DNA of 64,000 bases from Chionis minor (lineage: Eukaryota; Chordata; Aves; Charadriiformes; Chionididae), in assembly GCA_013398295.1 (NCBI GenBank), contig VZSF01002037.1, forward strand, positions 407,692 to 471,691, given 5' to 3'. The notes beneath the pieces were generated by a model that worked only from the letters and a program-made list of their open reading frames with translations, was not told where the DNA came from and made no database searches. Both the position numbers and the translations under genes were made by a program. Every line of letters starts with the position of its first letter. The first letter of the stretch is position 1. Below, piece after piece: positions 35,251 to 46,899 of the stretch.

Positions 35251-37274
35251 CCTGTCAACAAGCCCAGCTGCCCGGCGCAGGAATGTCACGGTCTGCCTGC
35301 ACGAGCGGTGTGCAGGTTCACCCCCGCGGCAGAGAGGAGGGGTCGCTTTTCCTGCCGTTATAGTTCAGGAGCACACGGTGAAATCCCTGGGATGCTGCCA
35401 GCAATGCCCATCACAGCCTCTGCGCTCCAGCCCTGGTTTCTTCCAGCGCAGGCAGGACTGAGCCAGGGGCTCCTGGCTTCGCTGCACCCATTCCAGAGGG
35501 CAGCAATACGTTAATTTCTCAGCTATTCCCAACCTCTGGAGCAGGTCTGTGTTCCCAGCTCTGACTGCTCCCCTCTTCACCCTCCAGAGCATCCACAACT
35601 GGCCACGCTCCTGCAGTTTCCAGCCGTTCACCAGCACCATTGCCTTGCACCCATGCCAACGGGCTGCAATCCCAGCTCCTCAAAGCTTTTGAGGTGGCAA
35701 TTGCCAGTCCTCAACCACCGCACTTGAAGTGGAGATGACAAAACAAACCCAGTAATGCAGAAGAACGAGTACCATTTGTAAAATAAGGTCCCAGTTGCTG
35801 TGCCACCTCAATTAATTTCACCGTTGCTTTGTTTCTCTTTGCAATATTACAGCCCCAGTTAATCCACCGAAGCCTTCAAAAAGGCTGGTGCAATTCTGGG
35901 ATTTGCCACCTATTTCCCTGCAGAGACAGGAAAGCGTTAATGCCTTTCACCAAACAAGGCATGAGGGAGACCTCCTCTGGATTGACCACGAAACTCGGCT
36001 CCTCCATCACCCGGAGAGATTAATTCAAACCTGTGCAGGTGCAGAGAAGGCTTCCCAGCCTTACAAAAGGGGGCAAAAGCCTACGAAACTCTGAAAGTGT
36101 CACTTGTTGAGCCTAGCAATGGCAAAAGCTGAAAGGGTTTTGCATCCTACCTAAGTACGGGGGATGAGAAGAGCTCCATCAGGTAAAAAAAATTGCTGAG
36201 GTGGGAGCCTGTGGATAAAATTAGAAAGAGACGCATACGGTGTCAAAATAAGGGAGAGCTTTCTTGCCATGGAAGCTGGGAAGGCTCGGGAACAGGCTCC
36301 TAACAGCAGCCATATAGCCAAGAAAGTAACCTCAGGATGGAGTTTGCAGCGCCAAGAATATGACTTATTTATCCGGCCATGAAGACCTCCCCAGTCCTAG
36401 CTCACATGTCCCGGTATCTTCTGCTGCCGCGGGTTCAAAAGGGCGCTTTATTTGGAGCGTTGAATTTCAGAAGGCAGAAATCATCCTCTTCTTGCATAAA
36501 GCTCTGATGAGGGCATTCGCATCATCTATTTCAGATATCTGATTTACGAGCATGAAATAGGCACCTCGCTGCCCTATCAATGTGGTCCCGTAAAATGATT
36601 CAAACCACTTAGTTCCATTAATCATACAGGGAGCACAGCAGTTCTCCGAACCGCTCTCCATGTAACTGCTTAATTAACTGAAATGACAGATACGTGCCAG
36701 AAACCAAATCTGGCTCTAAAACCCAAGTTTTGGATTAAAGGCCTTTTTCCAAAGGAAGACTTTTCTCTAATGCAAACATGCAGGAGCTGATAAACACCGC
36801 GGGAGGGAGGACGGACGCAACCCAGCCTCACTCAGGCTGCGCAAAGCCACTGCCAGGTTATTTGCACAGAGCTGCTGGTTCATTTTCTACACAGAAAACT
36901 CGGATTTCGGTATCCTGGGATCACCTGTAATAAGTAGGCACCAGGTCGAAGAAAGGTGCCACCACTGAGCACTGCCAGAGGACTCCTCTGTGACGGGGAT
37001 TTTTCTTAACTTACGTAGATATAAAGCAAAGCTACAGGCACCACGAGAGAAGTCTGATCTCTGTAACCAGGAAGGGAGGTCCCGCTGTTTTTGTGGCAGG
37101 CACACCAGAGCAGATGATGGGTGACACCTTTGAAAGAATTTGGCAGATTGAGCTTGCAACGGGGACATGTCATGTAAAAAGCTGAACTGGGATGGGGGGG
37201 AAATAAAAAGAGCCCAGGGAAAGCCAGAGCAAGCGCTGATCCTTTGGTTCGGAAGGACAAACACTGGCCAGGGC

Positions 37275-38395
37275 TTATCTGAGGTGTCACCTTATCTCCA
37301 CAGCAGTGCAAAAAACAAAAGGTGGCTTACAGGGGAATCTGCATTTCTTTAGCCAGGTATTGGGATTTAATGTGCTAAGGCATCCAAACCTGCTCAAATG
37401 AACAGCCGCCTGCCTGCAAATCCTTTGGACGTCATTTATCTCCACAGTTAATTTAAACTGCTACATCAGCCCATCGTAAAAAGACCCGAGGGACACTGGC
37501 CCAACAACTGAACGGTCCTAATCCCTCCGAACCAGATGGCAAGCATTTATACACCATATAATCCTTCTCCTTTACCTGGGGGTCTGCCCCAAACGAGAGA
37601 GAGAGCAAACTTGATCTCCCCCTGTTTTCCCAAGGCTTTGAACAATGCCAGCTGAAGAGAAATTTAGTTCTTGATATTCCACGATATCGCCTTATCAGAT
37701 AAAAAGATTTTCATGTCTGCTGCAAACAGGGCAGGCAAAACTGCTCTCTCCCACCCCCCACCATCATGATGCTTGATAAAACAGCTGGGTCGCATCCACC
37801 GTCCAACAGAGCCGGCGATAAGAGCTACAGCTCGGAGCGAGTCACCTTGAAGCTGATAACAGCGCTCCCAAGACTCCTTTGAGTATCATCAGTAACGAGT
37901 TGGAACTAACAAACACGGGGGAGGCACCGGCGGATGGACGAGCATGGGATATGGCTGCAATGGGAGGGCTCTTCCCCTCCTTTAACCTTGGGGTGGGTGA
38001 GACGGGGATGAAGTGGGAGGGAAGACGGACGCTGCACTGCCCCACTCTGCCCTTGACCGGCTATTTTCAGCAGGAGCTAGGGCAGGGAGAGCAGCCCCGG
38101 TCACGGCGTGTGTCGTCGCAGAAACGTTTCTGACCTGATTGAGGAGGAACAAGGAAAAAAAAAAAAAAGCCACATTTCAGCAGAATCCAGCGTAGGTCTC
38201 AAAACACTAGCCCCAAGAAGAGCTGTCAAGGTGGCAAAGCAAAAACTTCTTGGCACACTTCATACCCATCTCCTCAGCTATCCCACCGCATGTGAATCAC
38301 GGGGAAAATGAAAATGCAATGCCTACCAGATAATCCCAGGGATGGCAGTTGTTGTGGGAGACTGCGGCGCCCCAGCGTTTTGCTCCTGCTTATCT
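37275..38395. promoter_or_regulatory. Cluster of GATA motifs, candidate enhancer
   Basis: Nine WGATAA sites occur on either strand in about 1.1 kb, at 37275, 37292, 37436, 37692, 37697, 37774, 37854, 38328 and 38390, plus a CGATAA at 37816. Under equal base frequencies about one is expected. The pair at 37692-37702 forms a perfect palindrome, TTATCAGATAA. An E-box, CAGCTG, lies at 37782. GATA plus E-box composition is typical of blood-cell enhancers, and GATA factors also act in gut, heart and other tissues. Activity is inferred. Confidence 0.4.
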
Positions 38396-38564
38396 GATCC
38401 AGCCAACGTCAGCCATCCGGTGCCAGGGTGAATCATTTCCTCCAGCCGTGCCCATTTAGGTGAGCCACCTACAGATGACTCACGGGGGTCCACTCCAAAA
38501 CCAGTAAACAGGAAGTATCATCTCAAAAAGGTTCTTTTACTATCAGCAGAGATGTGAGGGCCAC

Positions 38565-39253
38565 TGTCCGGGTGTGAGCGACACAGGACTAATTCCTTTC
38601 CTAATGCTTGGGAAAGCTGTATTTGTGTCAGACCCTGGTGTCTGAATTAGTGAAGATATTTACTGTACAGCCAGCCATGGTGGGGGGGTTTCAAGGTCTC
38701 CGTGTTTTTGAGCTGGCCAGGTGCAGGGATGAGGAGGAGCGAGACCGGGGCACTTGCCCCAAGCTGCCAACAGGATTATTCCATACCATGAACATCACAT
38801 TCCATAGAAATTAGAAAGTCTCCTGCAAAGTCCCCTTTGCTCGCACCCTCCCCTGTGATGTCTCCCCCTTGATGGCTCTCCCTTGATGGCTCCAATCCAG
38901 AGGACTTCTTGCCCCGGTGCCAGATCCCTGAGCCCTTCCCTTCTTCCTGAAGCTGTAGCGCTCGCAGTGTCCCAGATTTCCTGTCCACTGCTGGGAGCGC
39001 CCGGCTTCCTACGGATAGAGTTGGCTGAGTATAATCCTTGTACAGTATATCTGGGTATCAGGATCGATACGGGTTCCTTTGTGTTAGTCCTGTTAATTAT
39101 CCAGTTCTATCCTATTAAATCTGTTTATCTTTCACCCCCTGGGTTTTCTTGTTTTCTTCCCGATTCCCCTTCCTGGGCGGAGGGGGGTCATCAGGTGAGA
39201 GGATAATTGTCTAAGTGACAATAAATTGTTATGGGTTTTCTCAAACCGGAATA
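38565..39253 (+). mobile_element. Endogenous retrovirus solo LTR (ERVL-like)
   Basis: An old retroviral long terminal repeat of about 689 bp with no attached internal region. It begins TGTCCGGGTGTGAGC and ends CTCAAACCGGAATA. The ends are inverted (TGTCCGG against CCGGAATA, with the last bases mutated). It is flanked by a perfect 5-bp duplication, GCCAC, at 38560-38564 and 39254-39258. Internal landmarks match the common bird LTR layout: TTATTCCATACCATGAACAT (38777), then ATTAAATCTGTTTATCTTTC with an ATTAAA polyadenylation-type hexamer (39114-39119), and a CCCCCTGGGTTTTCTTG block. A 5-bp duplication fits ERVL-type integrases. A 15-bp local duplication (TTGATGGCT units, 38871-38894) lies inside. 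No retroviral protein-coding sequence is present. Confidence 0.88.
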
Positions 39254-39258
39254 GCCAC

Positions 39259-42200
39259 CTTTCCCCTCCCGGTGAGGGCCACCAGCCGCGGGAGCTGACC
39301 GTCCTTATTGGCATCCTCCGTCTGGGACACACAGTTGCGAGGAGATACTGCTGCTAATGAGGCAGAGGCTGGATTAAATTAAAGCTCTCAGAGAGTCTCC
39401 TTTAGCAAGGAACCTCATTTAAGCCACATAAAGTACAGCCAGACCCCTGGCAGCACAATGAACTTATTCAATAAAATAATTGCTTTTGGCAAAACTATGG
39501 TAATAACATCACTTTGGCAAAAATGTGTTTATAGAGCCATCTTCATAGATTACTCCCTTTCTGTCACAGGATAATCGGCTGGGAGAGATCAAGATGATGC
39601 TCACAGCTTCTCCTCCCTCGGCAGCACAGCCCACACGGCCGGCAGAGACCAGGCAGTGGATAAGGAATAAGTGACTTGGGACCACCCTGCATCCATCTCA
39701 CAGGGAGGAAAGCATCCCTGTGCCTTGCCCCAGGGCTGAGTTTCCCCACAGAACAAAATGAACTTATGGATTGATGTGAGAAAAGGTATAAAAGGCATCT
39801 TGAAAGGAGCTGAGCATCCTACTAAAAGTAATTCCCCACGTGCGGTACTTGCAACTTCTTATTACATGCAACGGAATTACATCTCCTGAACCTGAACCCT
39901 TCCTTCTACCCCACAGCCTTTTTGTAGGCTTCCCAAATTTTTCTAGCTTGCACACACCTGTCCTCTCCTCTTCTTCATCCCCTAGGTGAAACACATCTTC
40001 TGAAACCATCAAGTTATAAATGAAATTAAGAATTTTTTGGGAGTCGTACTGCACACAAAGCCGACTGAATTATCACTGTTATAGCTCGGCCAAGACACAA
40101 AGATATTTCAGAACAGATACAGTTTGGGATTAAGCCAAAATGAGGATACTACTGGTCTCTCCAAAATAACAATAGAAAATCCTTTAAAATATTCTTTTTT
40201 GTTTTTTGCGTTTGAACAAAATGTTCCTCCGAAAGAAAACACAATGTCTAGGGCTTTTTATAAGGGGATTATCCTTTTTTTAATCTCATTTAATATAAAT
40301 GGATGAGAACTGGAAGCATTTTTGCAGTCCAAAAAACCTGAAGTAAAACTGAAATGCTTCGGTTTTACAATGCTGTAATTAAACAACTGGGTTATTTGGT
40401 TTCGCTCTAGTCCCTGGTTGTTATGTGTCATCCGATTAAACCCTAATGGTTTCAGCTTCCCAAGAGGACGAGCACTTTCTGCTTTGCCATCAGCCTCACA
40501 CATCCCCATCCACTCCAATATTCAGCCACGGACTCCTCCGGCAGTGGGAAGAGTGTAAGGGTGGAACAAGAAGGGAAAGATAACAAGCTCTCTCCAGTGG
40601 GTCTTTTTCATCTCACCAAGATGACAGCACGCAACCTATGAAATTAGTGGCTTTGGAGACTCTTGGAACAATCTCTCCAACGTCTTTTCCTTAGACATTC
40701 ATCTGACCGGCTTCAGACAGACTCAGCTTTCCCTTAGCACAACGGAGCACAGCATTTACCAGAAAAGAGCTTTCTGCCACGTAATCAATAAACACAAGAC
40801 TCAGAGGAAAAAAAAGGTGCAATTCCACGCCAAAACCTCATCATGAAAAGCAAAAAGAAGAATGACAGAAAGATGTAAGAAACCTTATAGCTTTGTTCAT
40901 CCCCGTTATGTTGTTAGCAGAGAGGTGAAACTAGCACCAAACAGGCTAAGTAGTTTTACCAGCAAGATTTTGGGGTTTTTTCCTGTGCAAATGTAGACTT
41001 GTAACAGCATTGAAATATCCTAAGGTGCTAAGCCATTTACACCTTCCACATTGTTCAAGGAAACTTGGTTATTGGCTGCTCAAATATCCTTGGTGAATAA
41101 CTCTTGTATTAATGCCTGGAGATATCGCTATGGTTGGGTCATTTAAAATGATTAAGTCGAACTGCTCAGGAACCAGCTGTTACGGAAGTTTTATGGTATA
41201 CAAAGATGGCAACAGTAGTGTATTAAATATGTTTTTAAATCAATGTTGCTGAAAGCTCAGAAGCAACCCAAGTTGTTTTTCTAGCGGTCACAGCAATGAG
41301 AACTTCCACAAGCCAACATCAGGGAGAATATGCACGGACACAACAGGCGAGAGCATTACCAGGGCTTTGCTCAATGCCTTGCTTGGCATCACGCTGGTAG
41401 CAACCCCTCACGTTTTGATAAAACAACAGAATTTTTCATGCTTTGAGCAACTTTCTCCCCCAAGAGAACTCTGCATATTTCCCACATCCCGCTGACCCCA
41501 AGCTCCTTGCACCAAAGAGGCTTCTGCACCTTGGAGATATGGAAGCATCAGCCCAGGAGCCACAGGCAGGTGGAGAAAGGGAAGATGTCCTAACCCATTG
41601 GTGGGCTGTGGAGAAGTCTGGCAGGGCTTCAAGGCACAAAAGCTGCAGACTAGGTGGAAATAGGTCTCCTCACACAAATTTTTGCACTTCTCACAAGCTT
41701 AAGCACAAAATAACCAAATCTTGCACTAGTAGGATAGTCAAAATTCCTACCAAGGCTTATTGAAAATTTGGTTAAGGCTGGAAATTACTGGCCCGTGGTG
41801 TGTAAGCATCACATTTTCCTTCACCACAAACCTCATCCGTAGTACCAAAATGAGCGCAGCATGCCCTAACACGATCCTGGACCGGCCACTTTATACTATT
41901 TCAAAAGAAATGTTTCTTATCCGTCTCTCAGAAGATTAGATCTGTGTGTGAAGGAAGGTCATTAGGCACTCGTAACAATTTAATATAAGCAAATAAGAAG
42001 GACAATGCAGATTTTAATATTCCATCTAACAGCCACATAAGAAAACACTAATTACATTGAGTAAGACTCTTATCCCACTATCTAAATATTTATTCTGCAT
42101 TAATCAAAGGCGGGGGAGGGAGGACAGGGATGGGGGCATGGATGTCCACCATGAGGCCAAAGGCAAGTACGTGCCAGGCGCTGCAGTTAATGAAGAGCGT

Positions 42201-43959
42201 GCACGCAGGCACCAACGGCCTGGTGGAAAAATATTGGCACCTTTTGTCAGGCAGAAGTGAGTGGAAGACAAGGAGCCTTTTGGGAAGGGTATTAATCAGT
42301 CAGGATTGAGCACTACATGCCGTCTTCTGGCTGTACAACTGCCTCCATGTCCCAAACATGGGCTGGCACATGTTACTGTGGGTGCTTTAACTTTAGCGGC
42401 TACATCCAGGAACCACGTCTAAAAAATACACTTTGGTGATTTTTCCCAGGCCAGATGGTGTCTGTGCCACAGTGATGGGGTGGCACATGCCAGAGCGGTG
42501 GCAGAAGACTTTGTCCTTGCGCCCAGACACACACAACAGCTCACATCTCATGATGGATCATGCAAGGGGGTCAATCCCAAGCAGCTCTGGGGTGGGCACA
42601 AGGCTGCTGCTCTTCCTCTCCTACCAGGGTGCAGAAGCAACTGGGGCTTTTGAAGCTTTGCACAACCAGCAGCTTCATTTTTCCCAGCGCAGTGTGCAAC
42701 TTTGAGTGCATTTATCAGGAAACTCAGCTCCTCCACTGAGAAATTGCTTTCTCTGCTTGGACATTAATTTTTCCTTCACTCCCAGCAAAGGACGAATATT
42801 TATTTATTGGTCTCTTGAGCAATTTTTACGTTACGTTTACTATTGTTCAACAAAAATAAACCTTGTATTTGACTACCAGTAGCCAGAGACTGCAATTGTT
42901 CTATTGTAGCAAAGCACGTGAATTTATTTACCAAGATTTGCATAAGCCTGAATTTCCACAGCCTTGAAATCAGATGGAAAGACATTAATCGCAATTATGT
43001 AAAAGCCCCATTGCTCTAATGCCTTCTGTAGCAGAGTAATATTGGGGTAGAATTGTCTAGTATTTGCCTTCCACCATTTCTGGAGAGCACAACTGAGAGA
43101 GGGCCTTTTCTTCAGCAATACAGGTATTGAAAATCTGTTTGGCTTCACTGCTGACCCTTTCAAAGTTCTGTTAACACTCTCCTAAAATAAACAGATCCTG
43201 CATTAAATTGGTCCTTTTGAGATCAATTGTGGGTAGGAGTTGGTACAAATCATAACTCTGTCTGAAAAGCCTCTTTCACTAAAGCTGTAAATAGAAGACC
43301 ATATATTGACACTCTTCATTCAATACTTGCACGGCCTGGCTCAAGACCATAAATTTTTTTGGCATTTCTTTGACAAAGGGTCCTTTAAAGCAAGCGCTAT
43401 TAATTTCCCCAACAGAGCTATCTCTCAGTTGCTCCCAAAACAAAGATTCATTTGAGACTGTCAGAAGAGAAAGGATACTTGAATGAGTCATTCCCTCTTG
43501 TTTGGTGTCTCCCACACATTTAGATGCCTCCAAGCTTTCCTTCCTCTCCACCTGAAGCACCAGCGAGAGCCAGACCCACTCCGTATCCTTGCGTAACTCA
43601 GAAATAAACATGGTTGAGCACACGGGAGCCAAGAGTGGTAAATAACACAGTGGTCTGAGAAGCAGCCTCTTATACCAAGGTGAACAATAATCTACAGCTG
43701 GCAAGCACAAGTTGGATGTAAAAGATATTTCTTACAACACAGCACAGCGATATACACTTCAATAGAAAGCACGGTCTCACTTAACATTTGTATCAGAGAT
43801 ACCTGCTCATCCAACAGCCTCGCTCCATCTTGAGTTAAAACCTCCATCCTGGGGTGCACTGGACCAGCAGGACCAGGGGCTTCTTGTCCAGGATGCCAAA
43901 AGCCCAGGGAGACACCACAAGCAACCTCAGCAGAGAACAAACTGCCAGGGAAAACTTAC
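39259..43959. other. Unique non-coding stretch
   Basis: Nothing recognisable except the coding-like tract at 42930-43950 listed separately. The rest has short frames only. Confidence 0.55.
42930..43950 (-). pseudogene. Degenerate coding-like tract, product unknown
   Basis: I do not recognise the protein. Reading the minus strand from about 43860 down, a frame gives residues such as GARLLDEQVSLIQMLSETVL. After a frame change near 43735, a 143-codon frame follows (43279-43710) that includes LFWEQLRDSSVGEINSACFK. The same frame then continues past stops with SYDLYQLLPTIDLKRTNLMQ and NFERVSSEAKQIFNTCIAEE (about 43070-43250). Five stops occur in roughly 247 codons, fewer than the ten or more expected by chance in such AT-rich DNA. 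The composition is balanced and protein-like. It may be a decayed pseudogene, or simply a lucky frame. It ends beside the CR1 at 43960. Confidence 0.2.
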
Positions 43960-44349
43960 ATAGAATCCCAGAATCACTGAGGTTGAAAAAATTTTTAAGA
44001 CCATTGAGTCCAACCATCAACCCAGCACTGCCCAGCCCACCCCTAACCCACCTCCCTCAGCACCACATCTGCCCAGCTGGGAAATACCTCAGGGATGGCG
44101 ACTCCACCACTGCCCTGGGCAGCCTCTGCCAACGCTTGATAACCCTTTCCATGAAGAAATTTTTCCTAATATCTAATCTAAACCTCATTTCAGGCAGTTT
44201 TAGGGAGCGACAAGGTCTCCCCTCAGCCTCCTTTTCTCCAGGCTGAACAACCCCAGGTTCCTCAGCCACTCTTCAGGAGACTTGTGCTCCAGAACCCTCA
44301 CCAGCTCCAGTGCCCTTTTCCAGACACACTTCAGCACCTCAATGTCTTA
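43960..44349 (-). mobile_element. CR1 with an internal deletion
   Basis: Minus-strand CR1: tail ATAGAATCCCAGAATCACTG, then GAGTCCAACCATCAACCCAG, CTCAGCACCACATCTGCCCA, GAAGAAATTTTTCCTAATAT and AGGTCTCCCCTCAGCCTCCT, ending at CAGCACCTCAATGTCTT. Between AACCTCATTTC and AGGCAGTTTTAGGGAGCGAC (about 44190), roughly 100 bp normally present in this subfamily are missing, including the segment complementary to the Q-rich/RGNxxK region. Short TTTC homology at the break fits a small deletion. It is of the same subfamily as 46671-46899 and 48588-48910. Confidence 0.93.
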
Positions 44350-46670
44350 ATATACACAGCTGGGAGCAGGGAAGAGCTTCCAGCTGGAGGGGGGAATCAC
44401 TGTGGCTGGATTTCCCACATCTGCTGCAATTTGTGGCCCTGCCTTGGTAAATGAGCTGTGGTGGGAACTTAATTTGCTGCCAGGGCTTTACATGCTGGTG
44501 TTACATCTCCTCTGACAGGTCCATCAGTATTAAGGCTGGACCACCGAATGCCGCCCGTAGCATTGTTAATTTTTGGGAGCCCCCGCTACTTTGGCCTTGC
44601 CTGGGAAAAAGGGTAAGAAGTGATCAGAAGTTTGTCAGTGCCAAACCTAATACCTGAGACAATTTCTTTCCAGGTGAATCATTTATCCGAGTTGGGAGAA
44701 TGAGAGGAACAACAAAAAAACCCCAGTCCCTGTCAAAACAAAGACCAAAACCATGAAAAAAATATCCAAACAGAACAGCCAGCACTGCGAAACCTGTGTC
44801 CTTTGTGAATAAAGTGAATTACGCTCTGTGATAGCATCCACGCCAGCCAGGGCACGGAGGCAGGGAACCATCCCAGCTTCTCCAGGAGTGACCCTTTCTT
44901 CTAAGCAACCATTAGGAAACTCAGAAATAAAACTGGCATCTGCAGAGAGCAGCTGTGAGGGTGCGTATAATCCATATATACGTACATAATATCTGGGTTT
45001 CATCTCCTGCACGGTGCTTGCTGCCCCCACAAGCGTCCTGCCGCAGCACCAGCCCCCAGCAAGGGTGACCCTCTGCCCATCCCATCTGAGGGACCCTCAC
45101 CAGACCTCTGAAGGGCTCCTTGATCAACAAGGTTGACCTGATGGCACCGGGCGGGATATCTGAAAACTTGGATTCACTGGGAGACTGGGAAATTCAGGAC
45201 AAATGGTCTGTACGATAACAGCTTGTCTACCTTTTCTATAAGGTTTTAATGTGATATTTAATGACACAATGGTTTCTGGCTCTTGGACAGGCTTCCTGTC
45301 CCAGTTAGTGCTGTGGTCGCACAGCTTTAGGCATGGTTTGGGATATGCAGGTCCTCCAGGAGGCAGCCTCTGCCCAAGTCCCTCTCTGTGGGGGAGCACA
45401 GCACCTCCCGCTCCATCGTGACACATTGCAGGTAATTAATGCCAGAGAGGAGTCCGACTGGGATGAGTTTTGGAAAAAAACCTGAGGGGGAAGTAATAAT
45501 TCAGTCCCCGGGGACACCTTTGTGCTCTGATTTTGGGGTGCTTGGCTTTGACGCCTTCACGGTGTTGGGTTGGCAAAGCCGGTGTGGACTTGGTTTGGGA
45601 CTGATTGATGCTGCTACAAAGTCCCGGTTCCCAAATTGCTGCTTTAATGATGTGAAGCGATGGATGTAATCGCCAGAGCTCAGCCCTGCAAAGGGAGGTG
45701 CCCAGCACCGCCAAGTCCATTGCCTTGGACAAAAGCTAAAGACACGATGCCTTGCAATACCCAGCCTCCACATTACACACAACTGCGCCAATAAAATCCA
45801 CGCTGAAGGCTTTCCTGGTTTTCTCAATCCCTTCTTTACGGTCTGAGGGATGTTATTTATCACAACTCAAAGAATAATGGCAACTCTTAAGGCTTTTACT
45901 GGCTTTTTTGCTCTGTTACAAGCAGACTTTTCACTTTTTCTTCCTAGCACCTTCCTCTCCGCAAGCAAATTGAATCCCAAAGCCCAGGGAAGTGACCTTA
46001 CTCGTCTTCCATAAATAGCAAAGACACACTTCACGCAGGCTTTTGGCAATACCCATTTCCTCACTCTTAACTGTCTCTGTCTTAAATGCCACATGGATGC
46101 TTCGCCTCATGCGTACCCCCAAAATTTCACCGTTTCCCCAAGGCAACTCATGCTGGGTTATATTCCCCATGAGACACTGGTTGCTATTCTTTTCTTCACC
46201 TACTTTGATTCACATTAGGACGTTACTTAATATGAAGCCACCCTGCTGCAGCTGTGCCCAGCCCAGGCAACCACTGTATTTTGTGGTCCCCCACTATAGG
46301 CCCTTGTATCTTTTGGTTTGGGATGGTTTAAGATGACAGCGGAAGTTCGGGTGCTTGGGGGTACAAATGAGCTCGGCAGCGTCGAAGGATCGGTGCCAGC
46401 TGCAGATCCAACCCCCAAGGTATTTATTCCCTCTGGAGCTCGGGCTGCGCTCCACCACGCTGAAAGGTGAGAGGAGAGGCTGGAGAGGCTTTTAAGCAGC
46501 CTTTTATTACACCTTGGTGTACTTTCACGCCCTTCAGCCGGCATCACCAGAAAAATGGCCTTACTGCCAATGGCTTTGTCTTTCCTCAAACATCATAACG
46601 AGTTCTTAACAACCTCTTAAGCGCCTGAAGACATCTGCTCTCAGCCTGGAGACCATTTCCAGCTCTTCTT
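44350..46670. other. Unique spacer between CR1 copies
   Basis: No gene, RNA or repeat recognised. Minus-strand frames up to 120 codons (45501-45863) show no domain. Confidence 0.55.
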
Positions 46671-46899
46671 AGAATCATAGAATTATTTAGGTTGGAAAAG
46701 ACCCTTAAGATCAGCCAGTCCAACCACCACTCTAACACTGCCAAACCCACCCCTAACCCATGTCCCTCAGCACCACGTCTGCTCGGCTGGGAAATACCTC
46801 CAGGGATGGCGACTCCACCGCTGCCCTGGGCAGCCTCTGCCAGTGCTTGACAACCCTTTTGGTGAAGAATTTTTTGCTAATATCCAATCTAAACCACTT
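46671..46899 (-). mobile_element. CR1 3' end, truncated
   Basis: Minus-strand CR1 starting AGAATCATAGAATTATTTAG, then GTTGGAAAAGACCCTTAAGA, CAGCACCACGTCTGCTCGGC and GGTGAAGAATTTTTTGCTAA. Similarity ends after TATCCAATCTAAACCACTT. It is of the same subfamily as the CR1 at 43960, in the same orientation 2.7 kb away. Confidence 0.93.

Larger units (their letters stand above)
32176..38564. other. Unique non-coding stretch rich in candidate regulatory motifs
   Basis: No gene supported. It holds the G-run, the duplicated AGAATTGATTATGA motif and the GATA cluster listed separately. Several parts (34970-35290, 37270-38400) look like typical conserved non-coding DNA in texture, which cannot be confirmed without alignment. 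Confidence 0.55.
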
